From assembly GCF_900100705.1 (NCBI RefSeq), contig NZ_FNCH01000002.1, positions 124,001 through 188,000 of the forward strand: a stretch of 64,000 bases of DNA. The letters run 5' to 3'. How positions within the stretch are numbered: the stretch's first letter is position 1; every line of letters begins with the position of its first letter. Shown here piece after piece: positions 16,023 through 28,100 of the stretch. Source of the DNA: Pedobacter terrae (lineage in GTDB: Bacteria; Bacteroidota; Bacteroidia; Sphingobacteriales; Sphingobacteriaceae). The position numbers were made by a program, and so were the translations under genes. A model generated the notes under the pieces. That model was not told the origin of the DNA and made no database searches. It saw nothing but the letters and a program-made list of their open reading frames with translations.

Positions 16023-17981
16023 TTAATATTTTAAAATGGTAAATTCTGTTCTTCTATTTTGCTGATGTTCTGCTGCAGAACAGTTCACGCCATTTGAGCA
16101 GCGGTTAAGCAAACGTGTTTCACCATAACCTTTGGCAGTCATCCTGCTTCTCGCGATACCCCGGCTGACCAGGTAATTGACTACGGATCTTGCTCTCCGT
16201 TGAGAAAGGTCAAGGTTATAGAGATCTACGCCACGACTATCTGTATGAGAAGCAAGTTCAATTTCCAGGGTAGGGTTATCCCGCATAGTGCGAACCAACT
16301 CATTCAATATTTTTGCCGCATCAGCCCGGATATTGTCTTTATCAAAGTCGTAATGAATATTTGCAAGCCTCAGTGTTTTACCCTGCTCAAACAACGGCTC
16401 TAAGCGCAATTCGGCATATAAAGTGTCTGATTTTGTCAGTCCTTTTGTGGTTAACGTTGCTGAGTCTGCGTAGAACTTTAGTTTAGACCCAAAAACTTTA
16501 TAATCACTTCCTTTATCAAGCTGAAAGAAGAAAGTACCATCCTGTTCATTGATTTTTTTTGCTACGATACCTGATCCGTCCTTCGACAGGGTAACTGTCA
16601 CATCAGAAAGGCGTTCCTGCGTTTTTTTGTTAAACGCTATTCCACGTAGCGCGAGAATGATTTTCGGACGGGAGTAGTTGAACGTATAGATGTCGTCAGC
16701 ACCCTGTCCACCTTTACGGTTAGACGCCAGATATCCGGTAATTCCATCAGCGGTTGGTCCGGTGGTAAAGAAAGCAAAGTCGTCTGCAGCAGAGTTAATA
16801 GGATACCTTAAATTTACGGCTTTTGTCCAGTTGGATTTATTCCCCTTGCTGCTAAAAATATCCAAACCGCCCATTCCCGGCAATCCGTCTGTAGAAAAGT
16901 ACAGTGTACCGGTTTCACTTACCGAAGGAAACATTTCGTTGCCAGCAGTATTTACCGATGGCCCTACATTAATAGGTTTTCCCCAGGTACCGTCAGACTG
17001 CAGTTCGCTATACCAGATATCTGTTCCACCTAATGTTCCGGGCATATCAGATACAAAATACAGCGTTTTTTCATCGGCGCTCAAACTTGCATGCCCCACA
17101 GAGTATTCCTCAGGTTTGTTATAAGCAAAGGGTACTACCTGGTAAGTGCCGGTCTGCTTATTCTTTGTGTAAATATAAAGTTCAAGGTTACTTGTTTTGT
17201 ATTTTCGCTTACCAGCTTTACCCACTTCACCCCGGCTACCCGTGTAAGTCCGGGTAACGTAGGAAACGGTTTCAGACTTATCTGACACGAGTGGTCCCTG
17301 ATGAAATGGCGCATCATTAAGGCCAGATTTTATCACCACAGGATTAGCGAGGTGCTGCTGCATATCGGATGTCGAGGCATAGATTTTAAGAAAGCTATTT
17401 CCCGTCCAGCCATAAGTTTTGTTCAATCCCTTGTTTTCCGGCTCTCCGGTAAAATACACCAGTTTTCCAACAGGATAAGCTGAAAACTCCGAAAGTGGCG
17501 TATTTACTCCCGTTTCATTTCTAATCTGGTAAGCGGTCGGATTGGCCATCCAGGTAATGGCAGAGTCGCAGCCTGCGATTTGTAAGGCCACCTGAGGCTT
17601 TAGGCCGTTCTTGGTCGCATAGTCAGCAAACACTTTTTTTGCCTCTGCGTATTTAAGATTTGCTTTCAGCATTTCGCCATAATAGAGTTGATTAATGGGC
17701 GAACTTTCGGGCCTGGCGATAATGCGCGAGTACCAGGTTTCCGCAGCTTCAAAATCATTCATGTTGCGGTAACACAGCGCGAGATTTTCAAGGTCTTTAA
17801 GTCGCGGATTATCCTTGTCCACCAGTTTTTGAATTAAGGTAGCGGCTTTTGCATAGCTATATTGATTTAAAAGTTCCTGAGCCCTTTCACGGATCCCGGG
17901 TTGTTCCTGAGCATTTGCCATGCCGAGCAGAATGGAGAGGGCAACAATGACTAAACTAAATTTCCTATAATGGTTGTTCAT
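16023..17981 (-). CDS. OmpA-family protein with TPR and PD40 repeats, PorE/SprE-locus type
   Basis: A 652-residue exported protein with a signal peptide ending near ANAQ. TPR-like helices come first (residues ~30-135), then WD40-like PD40 beta-propeller repeats (GTLGGTDIWYSELQSDGTWG, SETGTLYFSTDGLPGMGGLD), a carboxypeptidase-regulatory-like Ig fold (IAFNKKTQERLSDVTVTLSK) and a C-terminal OmpA peptidoglycan-binding domain (NIHYDFDKDNIRADAAKILN, ASHTDSRG, NLDLSQRRARSVV). This architecture is that of PorE and of the OmpA proteins paired with PorP/SprF in type IX secretion loci. It is the third partner behind the giant type B substrate, after PorP/SprF and the 45-residue membrane protein, and its ATG is one base after the stop of that small gene. 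Confidence 0.93.
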   Translation of the reverse strand: MNNHYRKFSLVIVALSILLGMANAQEQPGIRERAQELLNQYSYAKAATLIQKLVDKDNPRLKDLENLALCYRNMNDFEAAETWYSRIIARPESSPINQLYYGEMLKANLKYAEAKKVFADYATKNGLKPQVALQIAGCDSAITWMANPTAYQIRNETGVNTPLSEFSAYPVGKLVYFTGEPENKGLNKTYGWTGNSFLKIYASTSDMQQHLANPVVIKSGLNDAPFHQGPLVSDKSETVSYVTRTYTGSRGEVGKAGKRKYKTSNLELYIYTKNKQTGTYQVVPFAYNKPEEYSVGHASLSADEKTLYFVSDMPGTLGGTDIWYSELQSDGTWGKPINVGPSVNTAGNEMFPSVSETGTLYFSTDGLPGMGGLDIFSSKGNKSNWTKAVNLRYPINSAADDFAFFTTGPTADGITGYLASNRKGGQGADDIYTFNYSRPKIILALRGIAFNKKTQERLSDVTVTLSKDGSGIVAKKINEQDGTFFFQLDKGSDYKVFGSKLKFYADSATLTTKGLTKSDTLYAELRLEPLFEQGKTLRLANIHYDFDKDNIRADAAKILNELVRTMRDNPTLEIELASHTDSRGVDLYNLDLSQRRARSVVNYLVSRGIARSRMTAKGYGETRLLNRCSNGVNCSAAEHQQNRRTEFTILKY

Positions 17982-17982
17982 A

Positions 17983-18120
17983 TTAAATTTTGGTTAAAGT
18001 GATCCTAATCTGTTCTGTTGATTCTAACAGGCCAATAACGAAAGCCGACACCACTAGTATGGATAATAACATCAGCCAGACTACGCCTGCAGTTGCTTTT
18101 AGGATGTAACAAAGTATCAT
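17983..18120 (-). CDS. 45-residue single-span membrane protein between porP and ompA-like genes
   Basis: The apparent spacer between the PorP/SprF and OmpA-like genes is fully open in one frame: ATG at 18120, one base after the PorP stop, and TAA at 17985-17983, one base before the OmpA-like ATG. The product starts MILCYILKATAGVVWLML, has a continuous hydrophobic stretch over residues ~9-32, then a short polar tail (ESTEQIRITLTKI). Both junctions have the form TAA-T-ATG, typical of stop-start coupled translation. There is no signal-peptidase site, so a membrane-anchored small protein is likely. I do not recognise a family. Chance is possible for 45 codons, but both tight junctions argue for a real gene. 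Confidence 0.7.
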   Translation of the reverse strand: MILCYILKATAGVVWLMLLSILVVSAFVIGLLESTEQIRITLTKI

Positions 18121-18121
18121 A

Positions 18122-19135
18122 TTAAAAAAATCTTGGACTCAGTAAACGAATATCTTTCCGCGGGAAGGTGAGACCGAGGGTGATCTCGTGTGTACCGTTG
18201 GAGATGCTTCCGAACTTACTTAGCGCATAATCGTAAGAGTAGCCGATGCGAAGACGTTTGTCTACATAAAATTGGGCGATGCCTGAAATTGAGTTCAATT
18301 GACTAAGATCCTGCCCATCAGCATATTTTTTGTTCCATGTTTTTACACCGGTGCGGTATGCCCCACCCAACCATACTTTGCCGCCGAAGATGACCATTGC
18401 GCCTACATCTAAACTTGTTGGGCCTTTAAAATCTTCCTTAACCATAATACTCGGACGCAGTTTGGTATCGTCATTCAGATCGACTAACATACCCGTAATC
18501 AGATAAAAATGACGCTGGCGCCTGATATTTTCATTAGTACCATCACTCCAACGGAAGATTGCATTGTCATAGGATCTAGAAAACAGATCCATTACAGACG
18601 CACCAATGTAAAATTTAGGACTTGAGTAGTACACACCAAACCTGGCATCAGGAACGAGATTACTGATTTTACCAATCGGTAACGATTGATCACCATTATC
18701 TACCGGGTTAAGCATGCTTCCATCCAAACCATATTGTGTGAGGCCAACACCAATACCAAAGCTCAATCTTTTGGTGTCCTCATCATCTAACCGGATTCGG
18801 TACGCATAATTGACGTAAGCCGAGTTTGCCGATTGCGGACCGAGTTTATCAGCTGTAATCTGTACGCCCAGGCCCATTCTTTTCGTATACGGATCCAGAA
18901 CCCCATCAATAGAAATCTGCCCGGTCTTTGGAGCACCCTGAATCCCCGTCCATTGGCTTCTGAGCGCCATCTGGGCAAACCATTCCTCCTTATAGCCGGC
19001 ATATGCCGGGTTTACGCTCAAAGAATTGAATATATATTGTGTAAACTGAATGTTCTGCTGTGCAAGAACCGGAGTAGCTTCGCAACATAGCAAAGCGACT
19101 ACCAGTATTAATTTATTTATGCCTTTTATCTTCAT
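18122..19135 (-). CDS. PorP/SprF family type IX secretion outer-membrane protein
   Basis: About 337 residues with a signal peptide (KGINKLILVVALLCCEATPV...LAQ) and the PorP/SprF start pattern QFTQYIFNSLSVNPAYAGYK, followed by alternating beta strands of a 14-strand-type barrel (LRSQWTGIQGAPKTGQISID, GLGVQITADKLGPQS, AYRIRL). PorP/SprF proteins help secrete or anchor substrates bearing type B sorting domains; such a substrate is encoded directly upstream. The ATG at 19135 is preferred over a GTG at 19171 because it begins a normal signal peptide and leaves the 19150-19165 hairpin untranslated. The gene is followed after one base by the 45-residue membrane protein. Confidence 0.93.
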   Translation of the reverse strand: MKIKGINKLILVVALLCCEATPVLAQQNIQFTQYIFNSLSVNPAYAGYKEEWFAQMALRSQWTGIQGAPKTGQISIDGVLDPYTKRMGLGVQITADKLGPQSANSAYVNYAYRIRLDDEDTKRLSFGIGVGLTQYGLDGSMLNPVDNGDQSLPIGKISNLVPDARFGVYYSSPKFYIGASVMDLFSRSYDNAIFRWSDGTNENIRRQRHFYLITGMLVDLNDDTKLRPSIMVKEDFKGPTSLDVGAMVIFGGKVWLGGAYRTGVKTWNKKYADGQDLSQLNSISGIAQFYVDKRLRIGYSYDYALSKFGSISNGTHEITLGLTFPRKDIRLLSPRFF

Positions 19136-19149
19136 TGCTTTTTTGATAT

Positions 19150-19165
19150 GGCCGGTTGCCCGGCC
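19150..19165 (-). other. GC-rich hairpin in the giant gene-porP junction
   Basis: Arms GGCCGG (19150-19155) and CCGGCC (19160-19165) with a TTGC loop sit in the 36-base spacer between the giant gene stop and the preferred porP ATG. On the minus strand an A run follows, not a T run, so it is not a classical terminator. It may set differential mRNA stability between the two genes. Confidence 0.45.
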
Positions 19166-19171
19166 GTACAC

Positions 19172-22100
19172 TTATTTTTTAATTAAAACCCAACCTTTTT
19201 TAACCTGCTTATCGCTACCGTTTCTCAACGTGATCATGTAGTAATAGGTACCTTCGTTTAAGCCCTGACCGTCCCATGTGTTTTTGTAGTTGCTATTACG
19301 ATATACTTCATTACCCCATCTGTTAAAAATTGCAATTTCTACTTGTTGGTAGTTTTCGATACCTACGATTACGAACAGATCGTTCTTTCCATCACCGTTT
19401 GGTGTAAACACGTTAGGTATAAAGAAACCTGTTACATTGATATTCGCGGTAGCCACATTGGTCCAGTTCCCATTCTCGTCTTTTACGCGGTAAGTAAACT
19501 GGTCTTTACCGGTATAGCCGCTATATGGCGTATAGATTACCGTTCCGTCAGAGTTAACTACCAGTTTTCCATGTGCCGGAGACGAAATAATCTCAACCGT
19601 CGATTTGTCGAATGGAGATCCGTCGATCCTGTCGTTAGTAAGTACTGGGATTGATACCGGCTTATTGTATTCCGTTTCCCCATGATCGTCAACTGCGACC
19701 GGTTTAGAAGGAATAACAGTAATTGTTACCGTTGCAGGGTTAGATACCTGACCGTTTTCATCAATAACGGTATAGGTAAATGTGTCTGTTCCGGTATATC
19801 CGTTATCAGGTGTGTAATTTACCGTACCATCTGTATTTACCTTTACCGTACCGTGAGCAGGCTTGGTAACCACAGTTGTACTTGCAGGCAATAAAGGCTT
19901 GCTGCCGGGAAGATCATTAGTTTGTAGATTAATGGTTACCGGTTTATTTTGCTGCGTTTTACCAGTGTCATCTTTCGCTACAGGCGGTTTAGCTAAAGTT
20001 GTTTCCGTAGCCTGATCATTGTCGGTATCTGTACCCGATGTGTCTTTCACATCGTTGCCTTTGGGATCTTTGGCCGTTGCCACTGCAGTGTTTGTTACCT
20101 TTCCGTTATCAATGTCTGCAGCAGTAATTTTATAAGTTTCCTTATGAGTTACCGAGGCGCCTGGCGCAAGTATTCCAGAGATTACTTTTGTGCCGGCAAA
20201 GATCAAAGGATCATTAAGAACAATATTGCTCAATGTTGTATTGCCTGTATTAGTGATCGTGAAGGTATATTCGATGTCGTTGTTTAACACGAAGGCACCT
20301 TGTACACCTGTCCCAACGTTAGTTACCTTTTTAACCAGCACTAAAGCTCCGGTCTGCGGAAGTGGCGTAACCGTACAATCCGGACAGGCTGGATCAACAG
20401 GTGGCATACCCGGACCTGAAGGGTTGCCGCTTTCAGATTCATCGGTAACGTTGTTTCCTTTAGGATCTTTACCCGTTGCTGTTGCAATGTTGTAAACAGC
20501 ACCTTTATCGATATCCGCCTGGGTCACCGTATAAGAAGCAGTAAATGTATTTAAGTCTGCTGCGCCCGGAAGTAAAGTTACCGGGCCACCGGTTACGGTT
20601 ACTTTAGGGTCAGTAATCACGATGCCGCTCACCGTTACGTTACCCATGTTTTCAACTTTGAAAGTATAGCTGATCTTGTCGCCAAGGTTCACCTTGCCAT
20701 CACCGTTGGTATCTGCATACGTTCCGGTTTTGGTCAATCTGATCACCGGGGTTTGTGGAAGTGGCGTAACCGTACAATCCGGACAGGCAGGATCAACAGG
20801 CGGCGTACCCGGACCTGAAGGGTTACCGCTTTCAGACTCATCGGTAACGTTGTTCCCTTTAGGATCTTTACCCGTTGCTGTTGCAATGTTGTAAACAGCG
20901 CCTTTATCAATATCGGCCTGGGTTACAATATAAGAAGCAGTAAATGTACTTAAGTCGGCTGCACCTGGAAGTAAAGTTACCGGTCCACCGGTTACGGTTA
21001 CTTTAGGGTCGGTAATCACGATGCCGCTCACCGTTACGTTACCTGTGTTTTCAATTTTGAAAGTATAGCTGATCTTGTCGCCAAGGTTTACCTTGTCATC
21101 GCCGTTCGTATCTACGTACGTTCCGGTTTTGGTCAATCTGATCACCGGGCTCTGTGGAAGTGGCGTAATGGTGCAATCCGGACAGGCAGGATCAACTGGT
21201 GGCGTACCAGGACCTGAAGGGTTGCCGCTCTCAGACTCATCTGTAACGTTGTTTCCTTTAGGATCTTTACCCGTTGCTGTTGCAATGTTGTAAACAGCAC
21301 CTTTATCAATATCGGCCTGGGTCACCGTATAAGAAGCAGTAAAGCTCGATAGGTCGACAGCGCCAGGAAGTAAAGTTACCGGTCCACCGGTTACGGTTAC
21401 TTTAGGGTCAGTAATAACGATGTCACTTACCGTTACGTTTCCAGTGTTTTCAACTTTGAAAGTATAGCTGATCTTGTCGCCAAGGTTTACTTTACCGTCG
21501 CCGTTGCTATCTGCGTAAGTTCCGGTTTTAGTTAATTTAATAACCGGGCTCTGTGGAAGTGGCGTAACCGTACAATCCGGACAGGCAGGATCAACAGGAG
21601 GTGTACCAGGACCTGAAGGGTTGCCACTTTCAGATTCATCGGTAACGTTGTTTCCTTTAGGATCTTTACCCGTTGCGGTTGCAATATTGTAAACAGCACC
21701 TTTATCAATATCGGCCTGTGTTACCGTGTAAGAAGCAGTAAATGTAGTTAAATCGGCAGCACCAGGAAGCAAAGTCACCGGTCCACCGGTTACGGTTACT
21801 TTAGGGTCAGTAATCACGATGTCACTTACCGTTACGTTTCCAGTGTTTTCAACTTTGAAAGTATAGCTGATCTTGTCGCCAAGGTTTACTTTACCGTCGC
21901 CGTTCGTATCTGCGTAAGTTCCGGTTTTGGTTAATTTAATAACCGGGGTCTGTGGAAGTGGCGTAACCGTACAATCCGGACAGGCTGGATCAACAGGTGG
22001 TGTACCCGGACCTGAAGGGTTGCCGCTCTCAGATTCATCTGTAACGTTGTTTCCTTTAGGATCTTTACCCGTTGCCGTTGCAATGTTGTAAACAGCGCCT

Positions 22101-25100
22101 TTATCAATATCGGCCTGGGTTACCGTATAAGAAGCAGTAAAGCTCGATAGGTCGGCATCGCCAGGAAGTAAAGTTACCGGTCCGCCGGTTACGGTTACTT
22201 TAGGGTCGGTAATCACGATATCACTCACCGTTACGTTACCTGTATTTTCAACTTTGAAAGTATAGCTGATCTTGTCGCCAAGGTTTACCTTACCATCGCC
22301 GTTGGTATCTGCATACGTTCCGGTTTTGGTCAATCTGATCACCGGGGTCTGTGGAAGTGGCGTAATGGTGCAATCCGGACAGGCAGGATCAACAGGTGTT
22401 GTACCCGGACCTGAAGGGTTACCACTTTTAGATTCATCGGTAACGTTGTTTCCTTTAGGATCTTTACCCGTTGCCGTTGCAATGTTGTAAACAGCACCTT
22501 TATCAATATCGGCCTGGGTTACCGTATAAGAAGCAGTAAAGCTCGATAGGTCGGCATCGCCAGGAAGTAAAGTTACCGGTCCGCCGGTTACGGTTACTTT
22601 AGGGTCGGTAATCACGATATCACTCACCGTTACGTTACCTGTATTTTCAACTTTGAAAGTATAGCTGATCTTGTCGCCAAGGTTTACCTTACCATCGCCG
22701 TTGGTATCTGCATACGTTCCGGTTTTGGTCAATCTGATCACCGGGGTCTGTGGAAGTGGCGTAATGGTGCAATCCGGACAGGCAGGATCAACAGGTGTTG
22801 TACCCGGACCTGAAGGGTTACCACTTTTAGATTCATCGGTAACGTTGTTTCCTTTAGGGTCTTTACCCGTTGCCGTTGCAATGTTGTAAACAGCACCTTT
22901 ATCAATATCGGCCTGTGTTACCGTATAAGAAGCAGTGAATGTATTTAAGTCTGCTGCACCAGGAAGTAAAGTTACCGGTCCGCCGGTTACCGTTACTTTA
23001 GGGTCGGTAATCACGATGCCACTCACCGTTACGTTACCTGTATTTTCAACTTTGAAAGTATAGCTGATCTTGTCGCCAAGGTTTACCTTGCCATCGCCGT
23101 TGGTATCTGCGTAAGTTCCGGTTTTAGTTAATTTAATAACCGGGGTCTGTGGAAGTGGCGTAATGGTACAATCCGGACAGGCTGGATCAATAGGTGGTGT
23201 ACCCGGACCTGAAGGGCTGCCGCTCTCAGATTCATCTGTAACGTTGTTTCCTTTAGGATCTTTACCCGTTGCTGTTGCAATGTTGTAAACAGCACCTTTA
23301 TCAATATCGGCCTGGGTTACAATATAAGAAGCCGTAAATGTATTTAAGTCGGCAGCGCCAGGAAGTAAAGTTACCGGGCCGCCGGTTACGGTTACTTTAG
23401 GGTCGGTAATCACGATGCCACTCACTGTTACGTTACCCGTATTTTCAACTTTGAAAGTATAGCTGATCTTGTCGCCAAGGTTCACCTTACCGTCACCATT
23501 GCTATCTGCGTACGTTCCGGTTTTGATTAATTTAATCACCGGGCTTTGTGGAAGTGGCGTAACCGTACAATCCGGACAGGCAGGATCAACAGGTGGTGTA
23601 CCCGGACCTGAAGGGTTGCCGCTCTCAGATTCATCTGTAACGTTGTTCCCTTTAGGGTCTTTACCCGTTGCTGTTGCAATGTTGTAAACAGCACCTTTAT
23701 CAATATCGGCCTGGGTTACCGTATAAGAAGCAGTAAATGTAGTTAAGTCGGCAGCGCCAGGAAGTAAAGTTACCGGTCCACCGGTTACGGTTACTTTAGG
23801 GTCGGTAATCACGATATCACTCACCGTTACGTTACCTGTATTTTCAACTTTGAAAGTATAGCTGATCTTGTCGCCAAGGTTTACCTTGCCATCGCCATTG
23901 CTATCTGCATACGTTCCGGTTTTGGTTAATCTGATCACCGGGGTCTGTGGAAGTGGCGTAATGGTGCAATCCGGACAGGCAGGATCAACAGGTGGCGTAC
24001 CCGGACCTGAAGGGTTGCCGCTCTCAGACTGATCGGTAACGTTGTTCCCTTTAGGATCTTTACCCGTTGCCGTTGCAATGTTGTAAACAGCGCCTTTATC
24101 AATATCGGCCTGGGTTACAATATAAGAAGCCGTAAATGTATTTAAGTCTGTTGCACCAGGAAGTAAAGTTACCGGGCCACCGGTTACGGTTACTTTAGGG
24201 TCGGTAATCACGATGCCACTCACCGTTACGTTACCTGTATTTTCAACTTTGAAGGTATAGCTGATCTTGTCGCCAAGGTTTACCTTACCGTCGCCGTTGC
24301 TATCTGCATACGTTCCGGTTTTGGTTAATCTGATTACTGGGGTTTGCGGAAGTGGTGTGATTGTACAATCCGGACAGGCTGGCTCAACAGGAGGTGTACC
24401 AGGACCTGAAGGGTTGCCGCTCTCAGATTCATCTGTAACGTTGTTTCCTTTAGGATCTTTACCCGTTGCTGTTGCAATGTTGTAAACAGCACCTTTATCA
24501 ATATCGGCCTGGGTTACCGTATAAGAAGCAGTAAATGTATTTAAGTCCGCAGCGCCCGGAAGCAAGGTTACCGGTCCGCCGGTTACCGTTACTTTAGGGT
24601 CGGTAATCACGATATCACTTACCGTTACGTTACCCGTGTTTTCAACTTTGAAAGTATAGCTGATCTTGTCGCCAAGGTTCACCTTGCCGTCGCCGTTGCT
24701 ATCTGCATACGTTCCGGTTTTGGTTAATTTAATAACCGGGGTCTGTGGAAGTGGCGTAACCGTACAATCCGGACAGGCAGGATCAACAGGTGGCGTACCC
24801 GGACCTGAAGGGCTGCCGCTCTCAGATTCATCTGTAACGTTATTTCCTTTAGGGTCTTTACCCGTTGCCGTTGCAATGTTGTAAACAGCACCTTTATCAA
24901 TATCGGCCTGGGTTACCGTATAAGAAGCAGTAAAGCTCGATAGGTCGACAGCGCCAGGAAGTAAAGTTACCGGGCCACCGGTTACCGTTACTTTAGGGTC
25001 AGTAATCACGATGCCGCTCACCGTTACGTTACCCGTGTTTTCAACTTTGAAAGTATAGCTGATCTTGTCGCCAAGGTTCACCTTACCATCGCCGTTGCTA

Positions 25101-28100
25101 TCTGCATACGTTCCGGTTTTGGTCAATCTGATCACCGGGTTTTGCGGAAGTGGCGTAATGGTACAATCCGGGCAGGCTGGATCAACAGGTGGCGTACCCG
25201 GACCTGAAGGGTTGCCGCTCTCAGATTCATCTGTAACGTTGTTTCCTTTAGGGTCTTTACCCGTTGCCGTTGCAATGTTGTAAACAGCACCTTTATCAAT
25301 ATCGGCCTGGGTTACCGTATAAGAAGCAGTAAAGCTCGATAGGTCGACAGCGCCAGGAAGTAAAGTTACCGGGCCACCGGTTACGGTTACTTTAGGGTCA
25401 GTAATCACGATGCCGCTCACCGTTACGTTACCCGTGTTTTCAACTTTGAAAGTATAGCTGATCTTGTCGCCAAGGTTCACCTTACCATCACCATTGGTAT
25501 CTGCATACGTTCCGGTTTTGGTCAATCTGATCACCGGGTTTTGCGGAAGTGGCGTAATGGTACAATCCGGGCAGGCTGGATCAACAGGTGGCGTACCCGG
25601 ACCTGAAGGGTTGCCGCTCTCAGATTCATCGGTAACATTGTTTCCTTTAGGATCTTTACCCGTTGCTGTTGCAATGTTGTAAACAGCACCTTTATCAATA
25701 TCGGCTTGGGTCACCGTATAAGAAGCAGTAAAGCTCGATAGGTCGACAGCGCCAGGGAGTAAAGTTACCGGGCCACCGTTTACGGTTACTTTAGGGTCAG
25801 TAATCACGATGCCGCTCACCGTTACGTTACCTGTGTTTTCAACTTTGAAAGTATAGCTGATCTTGTCGCCAAGGTTCACCTTGCCATCGCCATTGCTATC
25901 TGCGTAAGTTCCGGTTTTGGTTAATCTGATCACCGGGGTTTGAGTGATGATCGTTTCAGTAGGTGTATCATTTAAAGCATTAGATCCCGAAATATCACTT
26001 ACAGGAGTATTGATTGGATCTTTAGCCGTAACCGTAGCCTGGTTTGTTACCTTACCAGCATCAACATTAGCCTGGATAACTGTATATGCACCTGAATAAG
26101 TCCATACTTCATTAACACTAAGCAGCTGATCGTTACCGGTATCGCCAGTAGGGCCAGTTAAGGTAACAAAAGGCAGACTTTCCGCTAAAGCGACTGTGTT
26201 CAATATTACATCCCCTTCGTTTTTGACTTTAAAGCTGTAATTAATCACATCACCAAGTTTGAAAGTGCCACCAGCACCGCTACCCGTATTCGTTATTGAT
26301 TTAACTAATGATATTTTCGGATTGGTACCAATGGTAATCGTTACTGTAATTGGGTCAGAATCTACCAGATCGGCCGTAGTAAGTTTGTAGGTATAGGTAT
26401 CCGTACCGATATAACCATTTGTTGGCGTATAGGTAATTGTTCCATCACCATTAACCACAACAGAACCGTGTGTTGGATTGGCCACTTTACTAACAGTAGT
26501 ACCTGAAGCACTGACACCATCATTGGATTTTACAACTGTTGTAACCGGCGTATTTAATGCAGTTAAACTGGCATCGTTAACACCAACCGGTTTAATGCGG
26601 ACGGTAATTTCAGCCTGATTACTTACAACACCTGCGTTGTCTTTTACTGTGTATTTAACCGGCGTTGCAATACCGATAAAGGCAGGCTCGGGATTAAAGG
26701 TAACTTTTCCGGTTGCCTGATCAACGGTATAAACACCCTGGTTGGTTACTGTGAGACTGGTACCATAGGTATTTGTTGTTGGGTTAAACAGTAAAACTGT
26801 TGTTTTATTTATTGTTGAGTTACCGTTTGGATCCGTATCGTTTGCAAGAACATCAATAATCAAGTTAGTGTCTATAGTAGTAGATACGCCATCGTTTACA
26901 GCAACCGGAACTTGATCAACGGCAAAGTTTACCGCTGTTACATCCATACTTTGACCAGGTATTACTACCGTTACCCGCATATCAGGCACACCAGTTTCAA
27001 ATCCCGTCTGACTATTGTTAACGCCAAACGCATCACCTACCGCACTCCAGCCAGCGGGAATCGTTGGCGGGATATTAGCCAGTGTATTAGTTCCGTTTAC
27101 CGGCACGTTAACAGTAGAAATAGCCACACTATACGCCCCCTTATTCAGGTTGGCAAATTGATAGCTGCCATTAGCGGAAACAGGTGTTTTAGCAATAATT
27201 TTATTCGTGTTATCTAATAAGTAAGCGTATAGCGGAGATCCGCCGAGCGTGTTGATTCCGGTTCCGGAAATTTGATTGTCACTCAGTCCGTTTCCGTCGT
27301 TAATCACATTTCCAGAAATTGACGGGCCAGTAATATCCTTCAACTTGTAATCTTCTGTTTCACCATCGGCAGCGAACGATGTACTTCGTTCATCTACCGG
27401 CGTAGCAGGGTCATCAACTAGATTACTTGTTGTTATTCTGATCCGGGCATAGAGCGGCCCGGTTTTAATGTCATTAATAAAAGACGCATTAGGATAAGTA
27501 AGCGTTACTGTATAATTGGAAGCATTGGCCGGAACAGTAACACTGATCATTTCATTAGGAGAAAAAATACCATCCCCATTAAAGTCGATCCATCCACGTA
27601 CCACAGCAGGCACGTTTTTAGTATTAGTAACCGGAAAGTTAATGACATAATCTCCAGCCTGATTCACCTTAACGTCGGCTAATGCCGAAGCATCAATTGT
27701 GTTTTCATCATTATTCTGTGTATTGTTATCCGCATTAGCCAGGGGTCCATGAGCACCCAGACCATCTGCGTCTACATTAAGCGAACCGATATACACCGTA
27801 GCCTCAGGCGTTAATGGTGTAGTAGGATAGTTAACAGTAGCATAATCGCCATCACCAGGAAAATAATCAGTAATTAAAAATTTATCAATATAATGGCCAA
27901 CTTTATCACCATAAGAGATCGGGGCATCGCCAAGATCAAAAGGCAATACAAAACCGATGGCCATGGCGGTAATACCAGAACCTTTCATCTCTACATCCAG
28001 CAGGTTGCTTGCATTATGGGCAAACATAACCGCCTGGATACCAAAATTGCCGGGTTGAAGGTTTGCAGAAAGTTTAAATTTCTTACCTGCATTAGAAAGC

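Noticed and set aside
19150..19165. Hairpin as a terminator between the giant gene and porP
   Set aside because: It lacks a T run on the transcribed strand and has only a 6-bp stem; kept as a possible stability element only.
20676..25682. Series of ~72-codon plus-strand frames repeated every 399 bp
   Set aside because: They are the antisense of the homogeneous repeat array and repeat only because the coding strand does; no start context or independent signal.
20354..25939. CRISPR-like or satellite array
   Set aside because: Units are 399 bp, fully coding and without unique spacers; it is a protein-domain repeat.
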